A stretch of 5,960 nt of DNA from an uncultured Bacteroidales bacterium (GTDB lineage Bacteria; Bacteroidota; Bacteroidia; Bacteroidales; Paludibacteraceae), in the NCBI GenBank assembly GCA_946619625.1, contig CAMOMF010000144.1, forward strand, positions 1-5,960. The letters are read 5' to 3'. A model generated the notes under the pieces. The model did not search any database. It worked only from the letters and a program-made list of their open reading frames with translations, and was not told the origin of the DNA. A program made the translations under genes and the position numbers. Of this stretch, positions 1-5,700 are shown in pieces; the first letter of the stretch is position 1, and the number at the start of each line of letters is the position of its first letter.

Positions 1-463
1 AGCCGCTATCGTACCGCCGCAAGATGACGGGTTTCTTTTCGTGGTGCTCTATCTCGGTCCACGTCTCGATGATGTCCACATGTTTCCATGCCTTGTAGAA
101 GATGCGCACGGTGAACGGCTGTTTGCTGTCCGTCTGGGTGATGACCAACGTCTCGGAGCGTGCATCGCTGGTGCGCCGGACGTCCGTCACGGTAAGTGAG
201 AGGTTGAGGTCGCCATCGGCATGTTGCACTTGCAGTGCAGGCAGATGAATCATATCCACCATGCCGAATGTGGGAAGGAGAGGTGCTCCTTGTCTGCCTG
301 CGTCGAGGAGTTGGGCAGCATCGGCAGTTTTGTCGCCAAACCACAGTTGTTCGGGTGCGCTACCCTCCCCGGCACACAAGAGCAGGCGGGTGGACGGCGT
401 TTCCAACCGTACCACCTGAGCCTGCGCCCACAACATTAACATAAAAAGTAGTGAAGAAAGCAT
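1..463 (-). CDS. GH36-type alpha-galactosidase, N-terminal part (runs off the left edge)
   Basis: The open frame starts at ATG 461-463 and runs without a stop to the window edge, giving about 154 residues. It begins with a short hydrophobic signal peptide (MLSSLLFMLMLWAQA), so the enzyme is probably periplasmic. The rest looks like the N-terminal beta-supersandwich of Bacteroidales GH36 alpha-galactosidases: LQVQHADGD near residues 80-90, then FTVRIFYKAWKHVDIIETWTEI and HHEKKPVILRRYDS, a block that family recognition places before the catalytic barrel. The catalytic aspartates would lie outside the window. Known role of the family: hydrolysis of terminal alpha-1,6-galactosyl residues in raffinose-type sugars or galactomannan. 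The start is supported by an SD-like GAAGAG just upstream and an in-frame stop further up with no other ATG between. It lies 56 bp after a small gene. Related GH27/GH31/GH97 families fit less well; the family call rests on memory of the motif, not a search. Confidence 0.82.
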   Translation of the reverse strand, partial: MLSSLLFMLMLWAQAQVVRLETPSTRLLLCAGEGSAPEQLWFGDKTADAAQLLDAGRQGAPLLPTFGMVDMIHLPALQVQHADGDLNLSLTVTDVRRTSDARSETLVITQTDSKQPFTVRIFYKAWKHVDIIETWTEIEHHEKKPVILRRYDSG

Positions 464-519
464 ATTCTCTTCTGTTAAAAAGTGAATACGTTTATCTGTT
501 ACGCCATGCAATAGGGATG

Positions 520-663
520 TTATTCCCAAATACTGCGACGGCGCGGAGCATCGGCATTGACCGTACCTTCGGTAATGGCGTTACCAATTTGTACACTGGC
601 GGTTACGATGTCGCTGTTATTTACGCGAACAAAGTGCAATTGTGCATTGATATATTTTTTCAT
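520..663 (-). CDS. Small protein (47 aa), paralogue of the one at 3080-3229; function unknown
   Basis: An ATG at 661-663 opens a 47-residue frame beginning MKKYINAQLHFVRVNNSDIV and ending RRRSIWE before TAA. It is supported by its likeness to the small protein at 3080-3229: the first 23 residues match at 15 positions (MKKYI, QL, FV, NN, DI, T, S), and both end in AP-x-R followed by S/W/E residues. Two independent frames of the same length sharing this pattern, while the intergenic DNA around them is unlike, argue that both are translated. There is no signal peptide or membrane segment, so it is probably cytoplasmic unless exported by an unusual route. From memory, short proteins starting MKKYI-x-P and ending near W-D/E are common in Bacteroidales and uncharacterised. 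It lies 142 bp after the 720-residue gene and 56 bp before the GH36 gene, all co-directional. A regulatory leader peptide or peptide precursor is possible; I assign no function. Confidence 0.72.
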   Translation of the reverse strand: MKKYINAQLHFVRVNNSDIVTASVQIGNAITEGTVNADAPRRRSIWE

Positions 664-702
664 ATTGTCATATTTTTATAAGTCATTAAGGCGTATTTTG
701 GC

Positions 703-728
703 AAAAAGACTAATTGGTCCAATGAGTC
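703..728 (-). terminator. Terminator-like hairpin with T tract
   Basis: On the minus strand the arms GACTCATTGG and CCAATTAGTC (708-728) are complementary at nine of ten positions around a very short loop, and TTTTT (703-707) follows at once. The position, about 80 bp past the stop of the 720-residue gene and before the next small gene, fits an intrinsic terminator or attenuator. The stem is only moderately GC-rich, so termination may be partial, letting the small gene and the GH36 gene be read at a lower level. Confidence 0.5.
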
Positions 729-795
729 AGGTGTACGAAAGCACGAACCACGATTCCTGTGTCAGGATAGCGCGACTGATTGGTCCCAATTAGTC
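708..795. repeat. Nested inverted repeat: two ~21-bp palindromes that also pair with each other
   Basis: Two imperfect palindromes (708-728 and 774-795) share the pattern GACT-A/G-ATTGG / CCAAT-G/T-AGTC. Each can fold alone. They also pair with each other: 708-717 (GACTAATTGG) is perfectly complementary to 786-795 (CCAATTAGTC), and 719-728 matches 774-783 at nine of ten positions, making a 20-bp arm with a one-base bulge. The 45-bp loop contains a small hairpin TCCTG-TGT-CAGGA. A further degenerate ATTGG copy follows at 798-802. It fills most of the gap between the 720-residue gene and the following small gene. It could be a terminator/attenuator, a protein-binding site or a small palindromic mobile repeat. 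Confidence 0.75.
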
Positions 796-805
796 CGATT
801 GGTTC

Positions 806-2968
806 TTAACGTACGACCGCGCCGGTTGCATCGTAGGTGATGCCGTTCTTGAGGATGAACAACTTGCCGTTTTGGATGAACTTATGTGCAGTCTCGTTTG
901 CCTCTACATCCTGTATGGCGGTTGCACCATTCTGTGCCTCGATGATACGGAGGGCAGGTGCGGTGGCATCAGGCAGTTGCAGGTAAGCGCGGTACATGCC
1001 CACAGCGGCGGTGGCGGTACCTGCAATCAGGCGGAACTGATTTTCGCTGAGCACATACGCATTGGCGGCGGCATTGAGCGTCACGCCTCCGTCGAAAGTA
1101 CCGACGAGGCTGTTATTCACAGGAGCATCTACCGTCAGCCCCTCGAAAGTAGCCACTACATCACCGGCAGCATCGGGCTTGATGATATACGGTACACCGG
1201 CCGTGAGTTCTGTTCCGACTTCGTTCAGGACGATGGTGTTTGCTTCCACACTTGCCACGGAGTAGGCGGTAGCGCCCTCCAATGTGGCGGCAGCGGGCAG
1301 ACAGAGCGTGCTATACTTGACCTCATCGAAATGGCGGGTGTAGGTGCCGGGATAGGTGACAGTGACAACACCTGCTTCGCGATAATAGGTGAAGGTGTAG
1401 TCGCCCGTCTCATCGGCAACAATACGGCAGTCGGCATCCTCTGACAATGTCCAACCCGAGCACATATATCGGCGCATGGTAGAGTTGGCACCGTCCCATT
1501 GTTCGTCTTCGTTTTCTTTCAGACGGAAAGAGTAGGTCTCACCTTGTGTAAGGCTGACTACTGCCGAGCAACTGTTGCGGTTGGCTGACCACGCCATCTC
1601 TACGGGAGTCCATGAGTTGAAATTGCCGGCAAGGCTTTGTTTGGGGTAATTCAGTTCCGTCAAAACAACACTCTTGTCTTTCCAAGTGAAGGAAATCAGT
1701 ACATCGTGGTAACCGGCAGAAAAAGTGTAGTCCTGGTTGTTGCCATTGCTCTTTCCGAAGGCACCTGCGTTCCAATCATGAGCAAGCACCGCCTTGAACT
1801 CCACGTTCAAAGCTTCGTCGCTGGTATAATACGCGGAGCGAGACCATGTGAACACACCGTCTTCGAACTGCATGTCGTTGTCGGTATTATCCACATCCCA
1901 ACTGGTGGTAAGCAGAGATGCTGTTCCGGCAACCGTAACGGTCAGATTTTCCAGACCACTTACTTTTAACCATGATTTCTGCGTTTCGGGGTTCCAGCAG
2001 ATAGTGATGTTCTCGCCGTAGGCGTTGAAATGGATGTTGCCGTTATTGTTATACTCATCAAGTGTCAGTTCAGAGGCTTCGTTGTCAATAACAGCGGGAC
2101 CCCAGTTGTAGCCGTCAAGCCAAGAACCACGGGTAATCTTGTACTCGTTCCAGTTGTTGGATGTAGAAGAAGTGAAGGTATATTCATACACGCCCTCGTT
2201 CAGCGTCATCGGGTATGCAACAGTGGACCAATTGCTGCCAATACCGGATACGTAATAACGTGCGGCGGAGTAGGTGTAGAGACCTGATACGACCAGGTTC
2301 TGTGCTGTTACGTCAATGACATTACTGCCTTGCAGTGTGGAGACTTGATCAGTCGTAAGGGCGAACAAATGGGTGCCTGCAGCGGGAGTGTCATATCCAT
2401 GAACGCCGGACAGGCTGTTCCAGTCTGCACCAGCACGCAGGTTGGCATACGACCATCCATTGCCTACAGAGGAGACCACAATACTAAGTATAGAACCGTC
2501 AGACAGGTTGGCGAAATAGCTCTTGTCAATGGTAGAGGTCTGCGCCCAACTGCCATTGCCGTTAATACCATCCGCCGTGCCTACCCAGAGGGGCGTGGGG
2601 TAGAGTATCTCCAGTTTGGAGAAAGTGAAGTTCTGTCCGTTGACAGCGAGACCGTTGGCCTGAATCAATGCAGCGTTCTCGGCTGTCAGCAGAAAACGAT
2701 AAACACCTGCCTGTACATCTTGTGAGAAGAGGTTTGTCCAGTTGGGGCTGGTAGGTGCTTGAAACAAAACCGAGGCACCTTCTTCCACTTCGTCAATGGT
2801 AATGACGAGCAGGTCACCTGCAGCGGCATGGCTGAGTGCGGGATACTCGGCAGTGGATAATTGCAGTGAAGACCAACTGCCAACGTTGTGTGATCCGTTC
2901 CAGACTACTTCGGCATTGAGCGCCCAAGCAGCAGAGAGGAAAAGGAATAGACTTAAATACTTTTTCAT
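806..2968 (-). CDS. Exported multi-module protein (720 aa) with carbohydrate-binding-like modules
   Basis: No enzyme motif is visible; this looks like a glycan-binding accessory protein. Layout by residue: signal peptide 1-19 (MKKYLSLFLFLSAAWALNA, no lipobox Cys); two 'W-x-G ... W' modules, 20-124 (VVWNGS) and 125-235 (LWVGT), the same module as in the two upstream genes; a beta-rich module 236-338; a module 340-439 with VTVAGT..L..SWD and EFKAVLAHDWN..AFG, reminiscent of the X25-type modules of SusE/F and pullulanases; a module 440-540 with LAGNFNSWTP..M and YSFRLKEN, like the E-set/CBM48 pattern; a beta domain 541-677 (YSTLCLPA, AGVPYIIKP, YRAYLQLP) common at the ends of Bacteroidales exported proteins; and a tail 695-720 (KFIQNGKLFILKNGITYD). 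The tail is nearly the same as that of the 386-residue protein. The ATG at 2966-2968 follows an A-rich leader. The module calls are pattern recognition, not searches; ligand unknown. Confidence 0.9.
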   Translation of the reverse strand: MKKYLSLFLFLSAAWALNAEVVWNGSHNVGSWSSLQLSTAEYPALSHAAAGDLLVITIDEVEEGASVLFQAPTSPNWTNLFSQDVQAGVYRFLLTAENAALIQANGLAVNGQNFTFSKLEILYPTPLWVGTADGINGNGSWAQTSTIDKSYFANLSDGSILSIVVSSVGNGWSYANLRAGADWNSLSGVHGYDTPAAGTHLFALTTDQVSTLQGSNVIDVTAQNLVVSGLYTYSAARYYVSGIGSNWSTVAYPMTLNEGVYEYTFTSSTSNNWNEYKITRGSWLDGYNWGPAVIDNEASELTLDEYNNNGNIHFNAYGENITICWNPETQKSWLKVSGLENLTVTVAGTASLLTTSWDVDNTDNDMQFEDGVFTWSRSAYYTSDEALNVEFKAVLAHDWNAGAFGKSNGNNQDYTFSAGYHDVLISFTWKDKSVVLTELNYPKQSLAGNFNSWTPVEMAWSANRNSCSAVVSLTQGETYSFRLKENEDEQWDGANSTMRRYMCSGWTLSEDADCRIVADETGDYTFTYYREAGVVTVTYPGTYTRHFDEVKYSTLCLPAAATLEGATAYSVASVEANTIVLNEVGTELTAGVPYIIKPDAAGDVVATFEGLTVDAPVNNSLVGTFDGGVTLNAAANAYVLSENQFRLIAGTATAAVGMYRAYLQLPDATAPALRIIEAQNGATAIQDVEANETAHKFIQNGKLFILKNGITYDATGAVVR

Positions 2969-3054
2969 GATAATTGTTTTTTATGTGTTAGTTGTATGAA
3001 TGTTATTCGTATCGTTTGCTCGATTGTTCGGAGGGGGGAGATTATTACGGCTTG

Positions 3055-3066
3055 CCGAACGTTCGG
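3055..3066. repeat. Perfect 12-bp palindrome CCGAACGTTCGG with a nearby half copy
   Basis: CCGAACGTTCGG is its own reverse complement, and the half GTTCGGAG (3061-3068) recurs directly at 3026-3033. CCGAAC 3055-3060 could therefore pair with either copy. It lies between the 49-residue small gene and the 720-residue gene (gap 2969-3079), in their presumed shared transcript. No T tract follows, so it does not look like an intrinsic terminator; it may be a binding site or mRNA hairpin. The rest of the gap shows only an A-rich leader just before the 720-residue gene. Confidence 0.45.
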
Positions 3067-3079
3067 AGCATAGCGGAGA

Positions 3080-3229
3080 TTAGAAATCGCCTTCCCAAGA
3101 GCGGGTTGGTGCGAGGTCGGACATGCCCTCTTCGTAATTCTTGGAAGAGACCTCGAGGGTGCTGGTGGTGAGGATATCGTGGTTGTTCAGGTGAACAAAT
3201 AGCAATTGCGGATAGATGTATTTTTTCAT
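3080..3229 (-). CDS. Small protein (49 aa), paralogue of the one at 520-663; function unknown
   Basis: An ATG at 3227-3229 opens a 49-residue frame beginning MKKYIYPQLLFVHLNNHDIL and ending PTRSWEGDF before TAA. It sits 37 bp after the 386-residue gene and 111 bp before the 720-residue gene, co-directional with both. It aligns with the 47-residue protein at 520-663 over the whole length: 15 of the first 23 residues are identical, and both end in AP-x-R-(x)-S-(x)-W-E. The N-terminal half would form alternating polar/hydrophobic beta-like segments; the middle is acidic (NYEEGMSD). There is no signal peptide, Cys, His-rich motif or double-glycine leader. Another ATG 8 bp upstream (3235-3237) is out of frame and stops after three codons. 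The family type (MKKYI-P start, W-D/E end) is, from memory, widespread and uncharacterised in Bacteroidales. Role unknown. Confidence 0.75.
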   Translation of the reverse strand: MKKYIYPQLLFVHLNNHDILTTSTLEVSSKNYEEGMSDLAPTRSWEGDF

Positions 3230-3266
3230 TTTTTCATTCATTTAGTCAATTAGTTATAAAAGTCAT

Positions 3267-4427
3267 TTAGCGAACGACATTGCCGGTAAGGTCATAGGTG
3301 ATGCCATTCTTGATGATGAGGAGTCGTCCGTTTTGGATGACTTTGGAGCAGCGGTTTGCCTCAGCGGAGGAGTCGAGAGCAGTTGCGTTGTTTTCCTCTT
3401 CGAAGACGAGGTGAATGGCAGGGGCACCAGTTACTGATTGGGTAATGTCAGTAGGGGTTTCCAAATAAGCCTTGTGTGCAGCGAGTTCGTGGTAATACAC
3501 GGTTGTTGTCTCATCTATTTTGCGCGAATAATTCTCTGATAACTTATAGAATGCAGGATCCTCACCTTCTTCCTTCGCAAAGATGTAGCGATACATTGTT
3601 TTAATTCTTGTCTCTTGTGCAGTTTTACCGTCAGCATCTCCATACCAAAAATCGCCTGCTGTGAACTCATAATTCGTAAAATTCGACTTAAAGACTTTTG
3701 CGCCACCATCTGCTCCTACTAATAGATTCCCTTGAGGATATGAAGCCTCACTTTCAGCGATAACTCTGGCTTCGTAAACGCCCTCAGACCCTTTTACAAT
3801 ATATCCCTGATAACCCCAAATAGTATTTTCTTTTCCAGCTTCCGTAATTGGCGTTAATGTAACACTGCCTTCATTTGCTTCACTTGCATAATAAACTGTT
3901 ACGTTGTCACCAATAACTTTATGATGTTGGTTACTACTCCACGTTGCCATTCCTGCTGCACCAATTACAATAGGGAGGGCATTATAGCGATCATCTACTT
4001 TAGTCAACTCCACCTTTGTAATAGTGACATTGTTACCTCTAAGAATAATGCCTCGTTTTTGTATGACATCAAGATAAGAAACATTGCTAATGGTATAGGT
4101 ATAGGTTTGCGTTCCAGTCGCATATGATGGATTAGATCCTGTACCATCATCCATATATTTCCAGCCGTCTGGGTCTGCTACTCTAATTTCGTAGCTGCTT
4201 TCGCCTTCTTTCATGGTAAAGGAAACTGTTATCACATCTTTCATATAGGCATTTGCCAATTCGCCCCTGCTATTATAACTAACACCAAGAGTTTTCTCTC
4301 CTACTTCGTCAGACTGCCAAGGGGCAAGATCGGTTGCCGTTTCATTCCAGACGACAACAGTTTCTTCTGCATTCACTCCCACTACGCTGAGGAGCAACGC
4401 TACCATTAATAGTGTAAACTTTTTCAT
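3267..4427 (-). CDS. Exported protein (386 aa) with W-x-G module and conserved C-terminal tail; unknown function
   Basis: Signal peptide 1-20 (MKKFTLLMVALLLSVVGVNA, no lipobox Cys). Residues 22-143 form a variant of the module shared with the neighbours: it opens VVVWNET...APWQ and closes with RGIILRGNNVTITKVEL, matching RGLIFRGQGYNIT in the upstream protein. Residues 148-344 are a beta-rich domain (IWGYQGYIVKG, YKLSENY, AAHKAYLETP, APAIHLVFEEE) whose order of motifs parallels residues 541-677 of the 720-residue protein, including the 'A-Y-L ... P-A-hydrophobic' end. The tail 362-386 (KVIQNGRLLIIKNGITYD..) is identical to that protein's tail at 19 of 25 positions. A promoter-like element lies 87 bp upstream, and a small gene follows after 37 bp. 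The middle of the gene is AT-rich compared with its neighbours. It is probably a secreted or periplasmic glycan-binding protein, inferred from position and module only. Confidence 0.88.
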   Translation of the reverse strand: MKKFTLLMVALLLSVVGVNAEETVVVWNETATDLAPWQSDEVGEKTLGVSYNSRGELANAYMKDVITVSFTMKEGESSYEIRVADPDGWKYMDDGTGSNPSYATGTQTYTYTISNVSYLDVIQKRGIILRGNNVTITKVELTKVDDRYNALPIVIGAAGMATWSSNQHHKVIGDNVTVYYASEANEGSVTLTPITEAGKENTIWGYQGYIVKGSEGVYEARVIAESEASYPQGNLLVGADGGAKVFKSNFTNYEFTAGDFWYGDADGKTAQETRIKTMYRYIFAKEEGEDPAFYKLSENYSRKIDETTTVYYHELAAHKAYLETPTDITQSVTGAPAIHLVFEEENNATALDSSAEANRCSKVIQNGRLLIIKNGITYDLTGNVVR

Positions 4428-4513
4428 TTTGTTTGTTTTTGTATGTAAATATTAGTTGTTATTTTGGACAAAGTGCAAAGAGTGGTTTGCGGGCTGTGTT
4501 CCGATTTTGGGTG

Positions 4514-4521
4514 CAAAGGTA
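4514..4521 (-). promoter_or_regulatory. Bacteroidota -7 promoter element (TACCTTTG)
   Basis: On the minus strand TACCTTTG fits the Bacteroides -7 consensus TAnnTTTG exactly, and the following base pattern (CAC) puts a start site a few bases on, leaving a leader of roughly 80 nt before the ATG at 4427. No clear -33 TTTG is seen at the usual distance; only a T-rich run lies there. It is the only exact match in the intergenic gaps of this window. It suggests that the 386-residue gene and those after it can be transcribed separately from susD. The sequence CTTTGCAC recurs 38 bp downstream (4473-4480), without the TA. Confidence 0.55.
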
Positions 4522-4607
4522 CTGCTTTTTGGGCGGAAAAACCGACACAATTTTAGCATTCTTTGTTACATTGTCCCATAGGTAGTGTTTTTTGACAAGA
4601 TTATGCT

Positions 4608-5546
4608 TTATTGTTGCAGGATGAATTTGTGTCCGTTCTGAATGACTATACCCTTGTATCCTGCGGTGACTGGTTGCCCGAGCAGGTTGTAGCATGGGGC
4701 GGTGGGGTCGAGTTGGGCGGAGGTGTTGTGCAAGGCGGTCTGCCATTGCGTGTCGGCGTAGAGGCTGATCTTGGTCAGCGTGAAGCGGATACCATCCACC
4801 ACAAGTCCACGGTCGGCGATGAGTTGTGCCGTATCGTCATCGGGTATGCGGAAAGCGAGGATGCCGGGTGTAGCGGTATTGAGGGGAAGTTCGGTCCAAG
4901 TCCAGTCGTCGCCGACTTTGTACTTGAGGGCATACTGCGCATCGCCGTCGGGAGTGACATAGACGGCAATGACATGCCCTGCCTGAAGTCCGGCGAAGAG
5001 GTCTTGCTGCACGGAGTAGGTGTCGAGTTTGTCGCCGGCATACTCGGAGGAGTTCCACGAGATGGGTTGGTTGCCGGTCCAGAGCACTTTCTCGTAGAGT
5101 GCAGAGAAATCGATGGCGTTGGTGTCGGGAACGATGACGGGGGTAGTGTCCTGCGGTTGTGAGGTGAAAGCGATAGAGGTGATGTTGTAGCCCTGTCCGC
5201 GGAAAATGAGTCCTCGCTCGGCAATCTCGGTGGCAATGGTTTCGGACTCGACGATGTAGGAGATGAGAGAGTCGTTGAGTGTGACGCTGAGATCGGTCCA
5301 TGACCAATCGACACCGGCTTTGTAGGTGAGGACATACTGAGGCTCTTCGATATGTGCAACGACAGAGACGAGAATCGTGTCGCTTGCATGCAGTCCGGCG
5401 AAGATGCCTTCGGGTGTTTCAAACTGGGAGCCTTGATAGACATCGGTGTTCCAAGAGATAGGCTCGTTGCCTGTCCAAACGATGTTAGGCGCAGCAGAGA
5501 GTGAGAGTGCTGCGAGGGTGAAGAGAATGGTAAGATACTGTTTCAT
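4608..5546 (-). CDS. Exported protein (312 aa) with two tandem W-x-G modules; SusE/F position
   Basis: The chosen start is ATG 5544-5546 because it gives a clean signal peptide (MKQYLTILFTLAALSLSAA); an in-frame ATG 54 bp further up would place 18 mainly polar residues before it. The mature protein is an internal duplication: module 1 (residues 21-128) and module 2 (153-263) align throughout: VWTGNEPISWN / LWTGNQPISWN, FAGLHASD / FAGLQAGH, YVLTYKAGVDWSWTDL / YALKYKVGDDWTWTEL, and RGLIFRGQGYNITSIAF / RGLVVDGIRFTLTKISL. A Pro/Thr linker (129-150) separates them. The end (CYNLLGQPV...YKGIVIQNGHKFIL) is a tail type common in Bacteroidales exported proteins. No lipobox Cys is present. It lies 154 bp after the susD-like gene, where SusE/F or surface glycan-binding proteins are normally encoded, so glycan binding is inferred. 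The aromatic W-rich repeat motif (WSWTDL/WTWTEL) is a plausible sugar-contact site, but that is untested. Confidence 0.9.
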   Translation of the reverse strand: MKQYLTILFTLAALSLSAAPNIVWTGNEPISWNTDVYQGSQFETPEGIFAGLHASDTILVSVVAHIEEPQYVLTYKAGVDWSWTDLSVTLNDSLISYIVESETIATEIAERGLIFRGQGYNITSIAFTSQPQDTTPVIVPDTNAIDFSALYEKVLWTGNQPISWNSSEYAGDKLDTYSVQQDLFAGLQAGHVIAVYVTPDGDAQYALKYKVGDDWTWTELPLNTATPGILAFRIPDDDTAQLIADRGLVVDGIRFTLTKISLYADTQWQTALHNTSAQLDPTAPCYNLLGQPVTAGYKGIVIQNGHKFILQQ

Positions 5547-5620
5547 TGTAGTTGAATTTATGTACATATGTAATAGATAAGCGGGTTTTGTCCGGTTCAA
5601 GATATGTAGCCGGTTTGATT

Positions 5621-5686
5621 ATATCATAATAATATCATAATAATAACATAATAATATCATAATAATATCATAATAATATCATAATA
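5621..5686. repeat. Six tandem copies of an 11-bp unit (ATATCATAATA)
   Basis: Six head-to-tail copies of ATATCATAATA occupy exactly 66 bp; only the third copy differs, by one base (T to A at position 4 of the unit). The array begins 14 bp past the stop of the susD-like gene and ends 74 bp before the ATG of the 312-residue gene. The unit is close to one helical turn, so its A/T steps stay in phase along the array, which favours bent or easily melted DNA. Such arrays change copy number by slippage. There are no unique spacers, so it is not a CRISPR. The remainder of the gap (5547-5620) holds a 10-bp palindrome TACATATGTA (5563-5572) and two CCGGTT copies. Confidence 0.93.
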
Positions 5687-5700
5687 AAGGTTGCATGTTA

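Noticed and set aside
221..444. Short plus-strand frames and a 112-codon minus frame near the left edge.
   Set aside because: The minus frame from 463 gives a continuous GH36-like sequence through the same DNA; the others are Arg/His/Cys-rich shadows.
872..1444. A 190-codon open frame on the plus strand inside the 720-residue gene.
   Set aside because: It lies wholly antisense to a gene with a signal peptide, recognisable modules and a conserved tail. Its translation is Cys/Gly/His-rich with no family pattern.
4473..4480. The second CTTTGCAC (minus strand) as another promoter.
   Set aside because: It lacks the TA of the TAnnTTTG element and lies close to the gene start.
4561..4607. TTGTC/GACAA inverted repeat after the 312-residue gene as a terminator.
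   Set aside because: Only five pairs with a long loop and no T tract following on the minus strand.
4611..5443. Long open frames on the plus strand (4611-5162) and in another minus frame (4775-5443) across the 312-residue gene.
   Set aside because: They show low-complexity composition (Ser/Pro/Thr-rich or Gly/Val-rich) expected from shadow frames, while the chosen frame has a signal peptide and a clear internal duplication.
5547..5600. Upstream in-frame ATG at 5598-5600 as the start of the 312-residue protein.
   Set aside because: It would put 18 mainly polar residues before a typical MKQYL signal peptide, burying the export signal.
5621..5686. The 11-bp array as a CRISPR.
   Set aside because: The units are far too short and abut each other with no spacers.
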